Below, piece by piece: positions 18,097 through 29,100 of a stretch of 64,000 bases of DNA. Within the stretch, counting starts at the first letter, position 1. Every line of letters begins with the position of its first letter. Location of the stretch: the NCBI RefSeq assembly GCF_918698245.1, contig NZ_CAKKMS010000004.1, forward strand, positions 1 through 64,000, in the 5' to 3' direction. The position numbers were made by a program, and so were the translations under genes. Under the pieces are notes generated by a model, which saw nothing but the letters and a program-made list of their open reading frames with translations, did not search any database and was not told where the DNA came from. The stretch is from Pedobacter sp. Bi126 (lineage in GTDB: Bacteria; Bacteroidota; Bacteroidia; Sphingobacteriales; Sphingobacteriaceae).

Positions 18097-19392
18097 ATGA
18101 AGCTACAAAAACTCCTATTTATCCTTTTTTTAAGCGTGTTAACCCTTTCGGCGGTTGCACAAACTGAAAGCCAGCTCAGAAGGAAAAAAGAAGCTATACA
18201 ACGCGAAATTGAACAGCTTCAAAAGAATTTGAATAAAACTGCGAGTGGTAAAAAGCTTACTATACAGCAGATTAATACTATAAATGCCCAGATTAGATTG
18301 CGCCAGGATAAAATCGGTACAATCAACTCTGAAATAAAAAATCTGGATAACCAAATCTCTCAGAACACAAATACCGTACATACGTTACAAGGTCAGTTGG
18401 GCGATCTTAAAAAAGAGTATGCGGGGATGATCCGCTTTGCACAGCGGAACAGAAATTCGTACGATAAAATGATGTTCATTTTTGCAGCAAAGGATTTTAA
18501 CCAGGCATATAAAAGAATAAAGTATTTACAGCAGTTTAGTCAATACCGTAAAAAACAGGCGGGATACATTGAGAATACGCAGCAAGATCTGAACGGCAAG
18601 ATTAAGGTTCTGGATAAAACACTCAGGGAAAAAAGTGATCTGTTGAAGGAACAGGAAAGAGAGCGTGAGCGTTTAAGCAAGGATAAAAGTAAACAATCAG
18701 TAGAATTAAACAAACTGAGCAAGGACGAAAAACAGTTTAAACAGGATATTACCAGTCGTAAAAAACAACAGGCTCAGATAGACAGGGCCATTAGTGCTGC
18801 AATTCAGCGGGCAATTGAAGAAGCGAGAAGGAAGGCCGCAGAAGAGGCAAGAAGAAAAGCTGCTGAAGAAGCACGGATTGCGGCGGCAAAAGCCAAGGCT
18901 GAAAATAGACCTGTACCTACTGCACCAGCTACACCAACCGCTAAAGCAAAATCGACAGGAGAATTGCTTACTGCAACACCTGAGGCAGCCAGATTATCGG
19001 CAGGTTTTGAAAATAATAGAGGAAGGTTACCTTGGCCGGTAGCAACAGGAACAATAACCGAAAGGTTTGGTTTACATAAGATCGACCAGGCAAGTTATAC
19101 CAATGATGGAGTAGATATCACTACCACTGATGGGGCAGCTGTTAGAAGTATATTTGCAGGTAAGGTTGTTATGGTGCAAAATATTATGGGTAGAACTGCT
19201 GTAGTAATTAACCACGGCGAGTACTTTACAGTATACCAAAACTTAAGATCGGTTAGTGTGAGTGTAGGTAATTTAGTTGAAACCAAACAGGCTATTGGAA
19301 TTGTAGCAAATACTGGTGACGACGCCATTTTAAAATTCCAGATTAGAAGAGGCCAGGGAACTTTAAATCCTGAAGCTTGGATTAGTAAATAA
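18097..19392 (+). CDS. EnvC-like murein hydrolase activator (coiled coil plus degenerate LytM domain)
   Basis: This periplasmic protein of 431 aa has a signal peptide (ending near AVAQ). A long coiled coil (about 24-235) follows, then an Ala/Glu/Arg repeat (EEARRKAA twice) and a linker rich in Pro and Ala. The C-terminal M23/LytM domain begins near LPWPVATGTITERFG. The zinc ligands are missing: NDGVDI where HxxxD is expected, YQNL in place of YAHL, and LKFQIRR in place of LHFEIR. It should therefore not cut peptidoglycan itself but activate an N-acetylmuramoyl-L-alanine amidase at division, as EnvC does in E. coli. No amidase gene is in the window. Confidence 0.9.
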   Translation: MKLQKLLFILFLSVLTLSAVAQTESQLRRKKEAIQREIEQLQKNLNKTASGKKLTIQQINTINAQIRLRQDKIGTINSEIKNLDNQISQNTNTVHTLQGQLGDLKKEYAGMIRFAQRNRNSYDKMMFIFAAKDFNQAYKRIKYLQQFSQYRKKQAGYIENTQQDLNGKIKVLDKTLREKSDLLKEQERERERLSKDKSKQSVELNKLSKDEKQFKQDITSRKKQQAQIDRAISAAIQRAIEEARRKAAEEARRKAAEEARIAAAKAKAENRPVPTAPATPTAKAKSTGELLTATPEAARLSAGFENNRGRLPWPVATGTITERFGLHKIDQASYTNDGVDITTTDGAAVRSIFAGKVVMVQNIMGRTAVVINHGEYFTVYQNLRSVSVSVGNLVETKQAIGIVANTGDDAILKFQIRRGQGTLNPEAWISK

Positions 19393-19414
19393 ACTTAAGA
19401 CAAGTTAAAATGTC

Positions 19415-19422
19415 TATATTTG
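19415..19422 (+). promoter_or_regulatory. -7 box candidate for the tatA pair
   Basis: TATATTTG matches TAnnTTTG and lies 17 bp upstream of the ATG at 19440. No good -33 element is seen. Confidence 0.4.
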
Positions 19423-19439
19423 TATAAATTATATTAGTG

Positions 19440-19799
19440 ATGTATCAAGGCACGTTATTAGAGTTTTTAAACATGGGTGGATCAGAGATCGTACTCATTT
19501 TAGTGGTGGTTCTATTGTTGTTCGGAGGTAAAAAATTACCTGAACTTGCAAGAGGACTAGGGAAGGGGATCAGAGAATTCAAAGATGCCTCTGATGGTGT
19601 AAAGCGTGAAATCCATCGGAATATCAATGCCATGGATTTAGATAAAGAAGAAGCAGAAGAAACAGCGGTAAACCATAGTCAGCGTCATCATCCAACAGAA
19701 GAATCACCGGTTGATGAAAAAATAGAGGCAAGTGAGTCACACATTGATCTGAGCAAGCCTACTGACGAAAAAATTGTAACTGACAAAGAAAAAGTTTAA
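19440..19799 (+). CDS. tatA: Sec-independent protein translocase subunit TatA/TatB-like (long form)
   Basis: This 119-aa protein has one N-terminal membrane helix ([18 protein letters not shown]). The TatA hinge [23 protein letters not shown] follows, then a long acidic tail (about residues 65-119) rich in E, D and S. It forms or helps form the Tat pore. The tail is longer than in the neighbouring TatA and could mark a TatB-like role. I use ATG 19440; the GTG just before it is in frame. The second tatA lies 11 bp after the stop. Confidence 0.9.
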   Translation: MYQGTLLEFLNMGGSEIVLILVVVLLLFGGKKLPELARGLGKGIREFKDASDGVKREIHRNINAMDLDKEEAEETAVNHSQRHHPTEESPVDEKIEASESHIDLSKPTDEKIVTDKEKV

Positions 19800-19810
19800 A
19801 CAAAAAAATC

Positions 19811-20011
19811 ATGTTAAATACAACAATAGCAGCAATGCTTGGAACACCAGAAATTATCATTATTGCGGTAGTGGTATTGTTATTATTTGGTGGTAAAAAA
19901 ATTCCTGAACTAATGAGAGGTTTAGGTAAAGGTGTTAAAGAATTTAAAGATGGTAAAGATGGCGTTGATGGAGAACAGGTAGATCCGTCTAACCGTGATA
20001 AAACCGTTTAA
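19811..20011 (+). CDS. tatA: Sec-independent protein translocase subunit TatA (short form)
   Basis: A 66-aa TatA protein. The membrane helix [18 protein letters not shown] and the amphipathic helix [21 protein letters not shown] are nearly the same as in the upstream copy. It is cotranscribed with that copy, and gatA follows after 17 bp. No tatC is in the window. A candidate Tat substrate is encoded at 55092-56297. Confidence 0.92.
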   Translation: MLNTTIAAMLGTPEIIIIAVVVLLLFGGKKIPELMRGLGKGVKEFKDGKDGVDGEQVDPSNRDKTV

Positions 20012-20028
20012 TTGCAATAATTTTAGTT

Positions 20029-21447
20029 TTGAAGAAATACAGCTCTCTTAAAGAGATTCAAACACTCATTGCGCAAAAGCAATTAACTTTACCCGATTTA
20101 TTAGCTTATTATTTTAAGCAGATTGAAAATAATGAACACCTCAATGCATTTAATGAGGTGTTTTTTTTATCGGCCGAAGTTCAGGCGAAAGCGATACAGC
20201 AAAAAATAGAAGAAGGTACTGCAGGTAAACTTGCAGGGATGGTAATTGGTATTAAAGATAATATTTGTTATAAAGACCATATCGTTACTGCATCGTCAAA
20301 AATGCTAGAAGGTTTTGTATCTCCATATTCTTCTACAGTTGTGCAACGATTGTTACAGGAAGATGCCGTTATTATCGGCCGTTTAAACTGTGATGAGTTT
20401 GCTATGGGCGGCTCTAATGAAACTTCATACTATGGGGTTGCTAAAAATGCTGCAAATCCCGATCTTGTTCCAGGGGGATCTTCAGGTGGCTCAGCTGTAG
20501 CCGTTCAGGCCGATATGTGTTTGTCTGCCCTGGGTACTGATACTGGTGGCTCGGTAAGACAGCCAGCTGCATTTTGCGGCCAAATTGGGCTTAAACCTAC
20601 TTACGGGCGCATTTCAAGGTATGGTGTTATCGCCTATGCTTCTTCTTTCGATCAGGTTGGGCCAATTACATCATCAGTAGAAGATGCTGCCTTGCTTTTA
20701 CAGGTTTTAGCCGGCGCTGATGATTACGATTCTACTGTTTCTCCAGTTGCAGTGCCTGATTACCCTGCTCATTTGAATGAACATAAAAAACAAAAAATAG
20801 CGGTATTAAAAGAAACTATTGAGAGCGAAGCCCTCGATCCCGAAATCAAATCGGCTATTTTAAAATCAATCGAGCAGCTCAAATCAGATGGCCATACTGT
20901 TGAGTATGTTTCTTTTGATCTGTTGGATTATCTGGTTCCGGCCTACTATATCTTAACAACGGCCGAAGCATCTTCAAATCTTTCGCGTTATGATGGCGTT
21001 CATTACGGACATCGTAACCTGGAGGCGAAATCGCTAAATGAACTTTATAAATTATCACGCGCCGAAGGCTTTGGCGAGGAAGTAAAACGCCGCATCCTTT
21101 TAGGTACTTTTGTTTTAAGTGCTGGATATTACGATGCTTACTATCAAAAAGCACAGCAGGTTCGCCGGTTGATCAGAGAAAAAATGGATGTTTTGTTTCA
21201 GGATTATGATTTAATTCTTTCTCCTGTAGCACCAACAGCAGCTTTTAAAATTGGCGATAATGTTCAGGATGCAATTGTGATGTATATGGCCGATATTTTT
21301 ACCGTATTGCCTTCTTTAAGTGGAAATCCGGCTATTGCTTTGCCGCTAGGCAATAATGCCGCAGGATTGCCGTTAAGTATACAGTTTACAGCCAAACATT
21401 TTGAGGAAGATAAGCTTCTGGCTTTTTCTCAGGCATTTTTATCATAG
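20029..21447 (+). CDS. gatA: Asp-tRNA(Asn)/Glu-tRNA(Gln) amidotransferase subunit A
   Basis: This amidase-signature enzyme releases ammonia from glutamine or asparagine for transamidation of Glu-tRNA(Gln) or Asp-tRNA(Asn), together with GatB and GatC. The catalytic triad is intact: K76 in GIKDNI, S151 in PGGSSGGSA and S175 in GTDTGGSVRQPA. Length (472 aa) is normal. The start is a TTG (20029), because the next in-frame Met is residue 71, inside the fold, and the sequence from KKYSSLKEIQ onward matches GatA N-termini. gatB and gatC are not adjacent. A short degraded repeat-like CGTCATTGCGAG lies just after the stop. Confidence 0.94.
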   Translation: MKKYSSLKEIQTLIAQKQLTLPDLLAYYFKQIENNEHLNAFNEVFFLSAEVQAKAIQQKIEEGTAGKLAGMVIGIKDNICYKDHIVTASSKMLEGFVSPYSSTVVQRLLQEDAVIIGRLNCDEFAMGGSNETSYYGVAKNAANPDLVPGGSSGGSAVAVQADMCLSALGTDTGGSVRQPAAFCGQIGLKPTYGRISRYGVIAYASSFDQVGPITSSVEDAALLLQVLAGADDYDSTVSPVAVPDYPAHLNEHKKQKIAVLKETIESEALDPEIKSAILKSIEQLKSDGHTVEYVSFDLLDYLVPAYYILTTAEASSNLSRYDGVHYGHRNLEAKSLNELYKLSRAEGFGEEVKRRILLGTFVLSAGYYDAYYQKAQQVRRLIREKMDVLFQDYDLILSPVAPTAAFKIGDNVQDAIVMYMADIFTVLPSLSGNPAIALPLGNNAAGLPLSIQFTAKHFEEDKLLAFSQAFLS

Positions 21448-21639
21448 TTTTATCGTCATTGCGAGTTACAAAGCATTATAGTTAAGTATGGCAATGGCAT
21501 TTTATTAACTGTTTTTCTAGGCATTGTCTAGAAGGTTCGCAGGTTCTTACTCTTTTCTTAATTATGGAAAGAAAAGGAATCTGTATAAAGGTTTGTGGTG
21601 ACACATGCCACGGTTAATGAAAATTTGAACCAATAGCCC

Positions 21640-23043
21640 ATGATTAAAAAATTACTTTTTGCTTCAATTTGCGCTTGTTTAGGATACATTTCTTCTTCTT
21701 CTGCGCAACAAACGCTCAAACTGGATAGTCTTCCGAAGATTCACAACAACATTTTTATCAATACTGATACCGTAGCTGTACCGGCTGTTTCAGAAAACCC
21801 ATTAACCATGGGCCAGAACTTTATCTATAAACTCAGGCTCGATTCTATTGCTAAAACAGTACCCCTTCCTTACAACGAGTACGTTCAGCAGTATATCGAT
21901 ATTTATGCCAAGCGTAAAGATATGTTCGGGAAAATGATCGGCTTATCTAGTTATTACTTCCCGATTTTTGATAAAGCCTTAAAAGATTATAATATTCCAC
22001 AGGAAATAAAATATTTAACGATTGTCGAATCACAGATGAATCCGCATGCCATTTCTAGAGTAGGGGCTACGGGTATCTGGCAGTTTATGTTCGGTACCGG
22101 CAAAGCCTATGGCCTAAAGATGGATAATTTTGTGGATGAACGTAAAGATCCCATCCAGGCCAGTTATGCAGCGGCAGCCTATTTTAGAGATGCTTTTGAA
22201 GAGCTTGGTGATTGGCTGTTGGCCATTGCCGCTTATAACTGCGGAAAGGGGAATGTTAACCGGGCTATCGATAAAGCAGGATCGAGGGATTTTTGGGTAA
22301 TCAGACAGTTTTTACCTAAAGAAACCAGAAATTATGTACCAGCATTTATTGCCGCGGTTTACGTAATGAATTATTCTGGCAAACATCAGATTACCGCGCA
22401 GGCCTCGAGCATGTTCTTAAAAACCGATACGGTTCAAACTACCCGTTTCGTGTCGCTATCTACCCTTGCAAAAGTGTTAAATGTTGATGAAGCGGCGATT
22501 ATGGCCTTAAACCCATCGTACAAGAAAAAGATTGTAAATGGTACCGATGATGAGCCGAAGCGTATTGTAATGCCCAAGTTGAGGGATGTTGATTACGCAG
22601 GCATTTACGATGTGCTCAACAACCAGGAAGTGGATGTAAGCATGAAAGTGGTGGCTGCGAGTACTGATGATGCAAGAGATTTAAGAAAGAAAAAAATTAA
22701 AAGTATAGCTACGTCCTCAGTAGTTTATCATAAAGTTACCTCAGGACAGAGCTTAACAACTGTTGCTGATAAATATGGTGTAGAGGTGCAGGATTTAAGG
22801 GTTTGGAACGGTTTAAAAACCAAAACGCTGGTGCCGGGGCAAAGACTAAAGATTTATGCCAAAAACCGGATGCCATTAAAAGCACCATCATCGTTTTTAA
22901 GTTATAAGGTTAAAACCGGCGACACCCTGTCTGAAATTGCAGAGAAATTTGACGGTGCAACCGTTCAGAGCATCAGAAGAGACAACCGTTTATCAAAAGC
23001 TGGTTTGCAAGTAGGGATGATCCTGAAAATTAGCAGGGGTTAG
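21640..23043 (+). CDS. Membrane-associated lytic murein transglycosylase with two LysM domains (MltD-like)
   Basis: This exported enzyme cleaves the MurNAc-GlcNAc bond with formation of 1,6-anhydroMurNAc. A signal peptide (1-22) is followed by an SLT domain with catalytic E130 in TIVESQMNP, then GATGIWQFM and AIAAYNCGKGNV. Two C-terminal LysM repeats bind peptidoglycan: about 363-407 (VTSGQSLTTVADKYGV) and about 421-466 (VKTGDTLSEIAEKF). Length (467 aa) and order fit MltD. It may work with the EnvC-like protein encoded upstream in wall remodelling. Confidence 0.93.
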   Translation: MIKKLLFASICACLGYISSSSAQQTLKLDSLPKIHNNIFINTDTVAVPAVSENPLTMGQNFIYKLRLDSIAKTVPLPYNEYVQQYIDIYAKRKDMFGKMIGLSSYYFPIFDKALKDYNIPQEIKYLTIVESQMNPHAISRVGATGIWQFMFGTGKAYGLKMDNFVDERKDPIQASYAAAAYFRDAFEELGDWLLAIAAYNCGKGNVNRAIDKAGSRDFWVIRQFLPKETRNYVPAFIAAVYVMNYSGKHQITAQASSMFLKTDTVQTTRFVSLSTLAKVLNVDEAAIMALNPSYKKKIVNGTDDEPKRIVMPKLRDVDYAGIYDVLNNQEVDVSMKVVAASTDDARDLRKKKIKSIATSSVVYHKVTSGQSLTTVADKYGVEVQDLRVWNGLKTKTLVPGQRLKIYAKNRMPLKAPSSFLSYKVKTGDTLSEIAEKFDGATVQSIRRDNRLSKAGLQVGMILKISRG

Positions 23044-23201
23044 TAGGGACGACCGAACAGTGGTATTCATTTCTTGATCAAATATTTAAAATTCTATCAG
23101 CAATGCTTGGTTTAATCCAATTAGTGTAGCGGTAGCTTAGTGTAACGTCTTATTTAACTTTTTTGAAAGGCTTTTTATTTTATGCCTCATAAAAAGAATT
23201 G

Positions 23202-23209
23202 TACCTTTG
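23202..23209 (+). promoter_or_regulatory. -7 box for the malic enzyme gene
   Basis: TACCTTTG is a perfect TAnnTTTG match about 25 bp upstream of the ATG at 23234. It overlaps the TTG at 23207, which is therefore not the start codon. Confidence 0.5.
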
Positions 23210-23233
23210 CCCCCGTCACTAATAAGTTACGTA

Positions 23234-25549
23234 ATGAGTAAGACCACTAGAAAGCAAGATGCGCTTGATTACCACTCGCAAGGCCGTCCAGGAAAGATAC
23301 AAGTAGTACCCACAAAACCTACAACATCGCAAAGAGATTTAACTTTAGCGTATTCCCCTGGCGTTGCAGAGCCGTGTTTGAAGATTGCAGAAAATAAAGA
23401 AGATGTTTATAAATATACCGCAAAGGGTAACCTGGTTGCGGTAATCAGTAACGGTACAGCCGTTTTAGGCTTGGGCGATATTGGCCCGGAAGCCGGAAAA
23501 CCGGTAATGGAAGGAAAAGGTTTACTTTTCAAGATATTCGCTGATATCGATGTATTCGATTTAGAGTTGGATACCAAAAATGTTGATGATTTTGTGAAAA
23601 TTGTTAAGGCTTTAGAGCCAACTTTTGGTGGTGTTAACTTAGAAGATATCAAAGCCCCAGAATGTTTCGAAATTGAGCGTCGCTTAAAGGAAGAAATGAA
23701 CATTCCGGTCATGCATGATGATCAACATGGTACAGCGATTATTTCGGCTGCGGCATTGTTGAACGCTTGCGAAATCTTCAAGAAAAAAATGGATAAGATC
23801 AAAATTGTAGTTAATGGTGCTGGTGCCGCTGCAATTTCTTGTACCAAACTTTATGTTTCTTTGGGTGCTAAAAAAGAGAACATCGTTATGTGCGACCGTT
23901 CTGGCGTGATCCGTAAAGATCGTGAAGTACTTGACGATATTAAAGCTGAATTTGCTACCGACAGGAAAATCAACACTTTGGCAGAAGCCATGAAAGATTC
24001 TGATGTATTTATCGGTCTTTCATCAGCAGATTGTGTTACAGCAGAAATGCTGACTTCGATGGCCAAAAACCCTATCGTTTTTGCGATGGCCAACCCTAAT
24101 CCGGAGATTGCCTACGAACTGGCGATTAAAACCCGTAAAGATATTATTATGGCTACCGGCCGTTCTGATTATCCGAACCAGGTAAATAACGTTTTAGGTT
24201 TCCCTTATATTTTCCGTGGTGCGCTAGATGTTCGTGCAACAGGAATTAACGAGCCGATGAAAATCGCTGCCGTTAAAGCCATTGCAGAATTAGCTAAAAA
24301 ATCTGTTCCAGAGGCTGTGAACTTAGCTTACAACGCCCGTAACCTTAAATTTGGTAAAGAATATATTATTCCAAAACCTGTAGATTTCAGGTTAATTACT
24401 GAAGTTTCTATCGCGGTTGCTAAAGCAGCAATTGAAAGTGGAGTAGCCCGTAAAACTATTACCGATTGGGATGCCTATAGCGAAGAACTGAGAAAACGCC
24501 TGGGTTTGGATGATGCCATTATGCGTGCCATCACTACCAAAGCTAAAACAGATCCAAAAAGAGTGGTATTTGCTGAAGCCGATAATTACAAGATTTTAAA
24601 GGCCGCACAGATTGTTAACGACGAGAATATCGCAATTCCGATACTTTTAGGAAATAAAGATAAAATACAGGCGATTATTGATGAGCACGGTTTAGAGTTA
24701 GAAGGTGTTGAGATTATCGATCAGATGCAGAACCCTGATAAAACCAAACAATATGCCGAGGCGCTTTATCAAAAACGTCAGCGTAAAGGGGTTTCATTAA
24801 CTGATGCCACTAAATTATTGAGAGACCGTAACTACTATGGTGCATCGATGGTTGAGTTTGGCGAAGCAGATGCGATGATTTCTGGTCTGACCAAAAATTA
24901 TGGATCTACCATTAAACCTGCTTTACACGTAATCGGTGTTGATCCGAGTGTAAAACGCGTTGCTGGTATGTACATGATGATGACCAAAAAAGGTCCTGTT
25001 TTCTTCGGCGATACCACCGTAAACGTAGATCCAACTGCAGAAGAGTTGGTAGATATTACTTTATTGCTTGATAAATCTGTTAAGCAGTTTAACATCAAGC
25101 CGCGTATTGCTTTATTATCATATTCGAACTTTGGTTCAAATGATGGGGTAACCCCAAATAAAGTAAGAGAAACGGTTAACCTCCTGCATAAAAATCACCC
25201 AGAGGTAATTGTGGATGGAGAGATGCAAGGAAACTTTGCCATTAACAACGAACTGCTGAAAGATAATTTTCCATTTAGCACTTTGGCCGATGCTCCTGCG
25301 AACACTTTAGTGTTCCCAAATCTGGAGTCTGGAAACATTGCATACAAATTGTTACAAGAGTTAGGCGGTGCCGAAGCGGTGGGTCCGATCTTGTTAGGAT
25401 TGAATAAACCTGTTCATATTGTTCAATTAGGTAGTTCTGTACGCGAAATCGTCAATATGGTTACCATTGCTGTTGTAGATGTGCAAGCAAAAGAAGAAAT
25501 TGCAACATCGAAACGAAAAGGTATATTTGGAAAAACAACTAAAAAGTAG
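23234..25549 (+). CDS. maeB: NADP-dependent malic enzyme fused to a phosphotransacetylase-like domain (MaeB)
   Basis: A 771-aa fusion. The N-terminal malic enzyme part (about 1-430) converts malate to pyruvate with NADP+. [35 protein letters not shown] and the nucleotide-binding [12 protein letters not shown] are all present. The C-terminal part (about 440-765) resembles phosphate acetyltransferase and, in MaeB, is regulatory (binding acetyl-CoA) rather than catalytic. I place the start at ATG 23234 ([11 protein letters not shown]). ruvA follows after 6 bp and sprA after that, an order known in Bacteroidota. Confidence 0.95.
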   Translation: MSKTTRKQDALDYHSQGRPGKIQVVPTKPTTSQRDLTLAYSPGVAEPCLKIAENKEDVYKYTAKGNLVAVISNGTAVLGLGDIGPEAGKPVMEGKGLLFKIFADIDVFDLELDTKNVDDFVKIVKALEPTFGGVNLEDIKAPECFEIERRLKEEMNIPVMHDDQHGTAIISAAALLNACEIFKKKMDKIKIVVNGAGAAAISCTKLYVSLGAKKENIVMCDRSGVIRKDREVLDDIKAEFATDRKINTLAEAMKDSDVFIGLSSADCVTAEMLTSMAKNPIVFAMANPNPEIAYELAIKTRKDIIMATGRSDYPNQVNNVLGFPYIFRGALDVRATGINEPMKIAAVKAIAELAKKSVPEAVNLAYNARNLKFGKEYIIPKPVDFRLITEVSIAVAKAAIESGVARKTITDWDAYSEELRKRLGLDDAIMRAITTKAKTDPKRVVFAEADNYKILKAAQIVNDENIAIPILLGNKDKIQAIIDEHGLELEGVEIIDQMQNPDKTKQYAEALYQKRQRKGVSLTDATKLLRDRNYYGASMVEFGEADAMISGLTKNYGSTIKPALHVIGVDPSVKRVAGMYMMMTKKGPVFFGDTTVNVDPTAEELVDITLLLDKSVKQFNIKPRIALLSYSNFGSNDGVTPNKVRETVNLLHKNHPEVIVDGEMQGNFAINNELLKDNFPFSTLADAPANTLVFPNLESGNIAYKLLQELGGAEAVGPILLGLNKPVHIVQLGSSVREIVNMVTIAVVDVQAKEEIATSKRKGIFGKTTKK

Positions 25550-25555
25550 AATTAC

Positions 25556-26140
25556 ATGTACGCCTATATTGATGGTAGATTGACATTCAAGAACCCAGCC
25601 TATGTTGTGGTTGAAGCCGGAGGTATAGGCTATCATATAAACATTTCTTTAAATACATACAGCGCTTTAGCTGATGCAGAAAGGTGTAAACTATACACCT
25701 GGCTGCATGTAAAAGAAGATGCACATACATTATACGGCTTCGCCGATGAAGGCGAACGCCGTTTATTTTTACATTTAATATCGGTATCGGGAATTGGGCC
25801 AAATACGGGCAGAATGATTTTATCATCCATCACACCTGTTGAAATCCAGACCGCAATTGTTAAAGCCGATTTGCCTCTAATTCAAAGAATTAAGGGCTTG
25901 GGAGCTAAAACCGCACAACGCCTGGTTTTAGAGCTACAGGACAAACTAAAAAAAGAAGGTGTAGATTCATTAATTTCTATGCCTCAACACAATACTGTTA
26001 AAGATGAAGCGTTATCAGCATTGGTAATGCTCGGATTCGCCAAACAAACCGCCGAAAAAACTATTGACCAGATTTTAAAAGTGACAGAGGGAACACTTTC
26101 GGTAGAGCAACTAATTAAACAAGCTTTAAAAACTTTATAG
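25556..26140 (+). CDS. ruvA: Holliday junction DNA helicase subunit RuvA
   Basis: RuvA binds Holliday junctions and loads RuvB. The OB-fold domain (MYAYIDGRLTFKNPAYVVVE, about 1-63) is followed by two helix-hairpin-helix motifs (VSGIGPNTGRMILS and IKGLGAKTAQRLVLEL). Domain III (about 148-194) ends in SVEQLIKQALKTL and would contact RuvB. Length (194 aa) is normal. ruvB is not in the window. It lies between maeB and sprA. Confidence 0.96.
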   Translation: MYAYIDGRLTFKNPAYVVVEAGGIGYHINISLNTYSALADAERCKLYTWLHVKEDAHTLYGFADEGERRLFLHLISVSGIGPNTGRMILSSITPVEIQTAIVKADLPLIQRIKGLGAKTAQRLVLELQDKLKKEGVDSLISMPQHNTVKDEALSALVMLGFAKQTAEKTIDQILKVTEGTLSVEQLIKQALKTL

Positions 26141-26151
26141 ATCTACTGCCT

Positions 26152-29100
26152 TTGAAGAGAATATCTACATTTCTGTTTCTCATCCCTCTTTTCTTAATTG
26201 CTTCTCAAAACGCTTTCTCTCAAGTTGTTCCAAGCAAAACGGATACTATTACCCCCAAAAATAATTTTAGTTTACGTGAAAAAGAACATTTAGGACTTAG
26301 TCCGGCCGTTAATCCGTTTTATCCGGCACCTAGCAATTTAAAACGTGTTGTAGAATACGATGCCAAGAATAAACGTTATGTGGTAAAGGAATTAATTGGC
26401 GAAAAATTTGTTTTAAACACACAATACTTAACCATTGATGAATACCAGCGATTGGTTAACAGTGAGATAAAACGCGGTAACTGGCGCAGCATTTCAAATG
26501 CAGAAGTAAGTGATTACAGAAGCACTGGTATTATTCCGCAGATCCAGGTCAACAGCAAAGCTTTCGAAAAATTATTTGGTGGCACAACCATTGATATTCA
26601 GCCACGTGGAGAGGCAGAACTCACCTTTTTAGGCCGGATAAATAAGAATGAAAACCCGCTTTTTAACGAAAGACAAAGGGTACAGACCAATTTCGATTTT
26701 AACCAAAGGATCCAGATGGATCTGGTTGGTAACATCGGAACCAAACTAAAAATCAAAAGCAATTACAATACCGAGGCCCAATTTGATTTCGAAAATCAGA
26801 TTAAGCTTGATTATACCGGCGGACCTGATGATATTATCCAAAAAATTGAAGCGGGTAATGTAAGCTTGCCTTTAAATACCTCTTTAATTACCGGAACCCA
26901 GGCACTCTTTGGTATTAAAACACAATTGAAATTCGGGCGTTTAAACGTAACAAGTGTTTATACCCAACAAAAATCTCAATCACGGGAAATTAAAATTACC
27001 AATGGGGCGCAACAAAATACCACCACGGTAAATATTGATAGCTACGAGGCCAATAAACACTATTTTCTCTCACAATATTTTAGGAATAACTACAATAAAA
27101 ACCTGGCCAACGCACCTATTATCACCTCTCCGATTCAGATTACCAAAATTGAGGTATGGATTACCAATAAGGCAGGTAATACCACCGACTCCAGAGATGT
27201 ACTGGGTTTAATGGATTTGGGTGAAAATGTTCCTTTTAACAATAATTTGATTACCGGAGGAACTTCTGGTTTGCCGGCAGGAACTACCGCTACAGGTTTC
27301 CCGCAACAGTCAAACAACTTGATCTCGCAGTTAAATGCTTATCAGGGCGGTGCTATAAGACAGACAAATTCCAATGCCATCCTTTCCTTCTTCCAGACAA
27401 CACCTGCCAATAGCAGCAATACCGATAACTTTGCTAAACTGGTTTACGCCAGAAAGTTAACCGAGCGTGAGTTTACCTTTCAGCCACAGCTGGGTTATTT
27501 ATCGTTGAACAACCCATTAAATGCCGATGAGGTTTTAGCTGTTGCCTACCGCTATACCTATAACGGCGTAGAGTATCAGGTTGGTGAGTTTTCTACCGAT
27601 GTTTCATTTGATGCGGCAAATCCAAAAGTGCTTTATGCCAAATTGTTAAAGAACGAAACCACCAAGATCCAACTGCCAACATGGGATCTGATGATGAAAA
27701 ATATTTATTCTATCGGAGGGTACCAGATCAGCAGCCAGAATTTTAAACTTGATATTTACCGCATTGATAACGAAACGGGTGTAGATAACCCGGTAATGAC
27801 TGAAGGACAAAATACGGCAAATAAGCAGTGGATTGCCTTAACCGAATTTGATCGTTTGAACCAGCAAAATGAGCGCAGGCCCGATGGGGTTTTCGATTTT
27901 GTAGCCACAAATAATGCTTTTGGTTCTTATTCTACTGCAAGCAATGCCAATCAGGCGAGTATGTTCGGCGTGGGGAGCAATGGGCAAACTTCATTGGTTA
28001 CCAATACCAATTCGGGTTATATCACTATCGATCCGGCAAATGGAAGGATTATTTTCCCTGTAATTGAGCCATTTGGTAAAGATTTAGCTTCTAAGTTTTT
28101 ACCGAGTGAGCAGGCTTTGATCAATAAATATACTTTTACTGCACTTTACGATTCAACCCAAACCATCGCTAAGCAGCTGTTTCAAAACCAGAACAGGTAC
28201 ACCATCAAGGTAAATTACCAATCTGATATTTCTTCTGAATTTAGTTTAAATGCCATTAACGTTCCGGAAGGATCGGTAAAGGTTTTTGCCGGAACAATGC
28301 CATTAACCGAAGGGGTAGATTTTACTGTCGATTATCAGGGTGGCCGGGTAAGTATCATCAATCAGGCGCTTTTGGTGTCTGGTCAGCCGATTCGGATCAC
28401 TACTGAAAACAGTGAAACCTTTGGCCTGCAGCAACGATCACTTTTTGGAACCCGTTTAGATTACCGTGTAAACAATAAGCTAAATCTGGGCGGTACCATT
28501 ATGAATCTAACCGAGAAACCTTTAACCCAAAAGGTAAACATCGGCGAAGAGCCTATTTCAAATACCATTTGGGGAGCAGATATCAATTATAGCTCTCCAT
28601 CAAGATTTTTAACAAAACTGGTTGATAAACTTCCGTTCATTTCAACCAAAGCACCTTCGAGTGTAACGTTTTATGGAGAGTTTGCACAGCTGATCCCTGG
28701 TCATCCAAGGGCATTAAATTTTGCTGGCAGTAAAAACGGAGTAAGTTATTTAGATGATTTCGAAGCATCCAGATCGGTAATCGATTTAAAGAGTGCCATT
28801 GCCTGGCAGCTGTCAGGTACGCCACAGCTTTTCTCAGAGTTTGATAAATCCAACGACTTATCTTATGGTTACAATCGGGCAAGAATTGCATTTTATAACA
28901 TCGACCCAACTTTTTATAATTCGGCGGCATCTACCACTCCGTCCAATATCAGAGGCAACCGGGGAGAACTTTCCAATCACTATGTGAGGGAGGTAATTGA
29001 GCAGGAGGTTTTTCCGTTTAAAGAAACGGCAACCGGGCAAGCCTTAAACATTACCACTTTTGATGTGGCTTATTATCCAACTGTTAGGGGGCCATATAAC

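Noticed and set aside
18794..19042. Alternative frame in the EnvC-like gene
   Set aside because: It is caused by the Ala/Glu/Arg repeat of the true frame; the true frame continues into a LytM domain.
21452..21640. Further MITE-like element after gatA
   Set aside because: Only the left-end-like CGTCATTGCGAG is recognisable; no matching right end was found.
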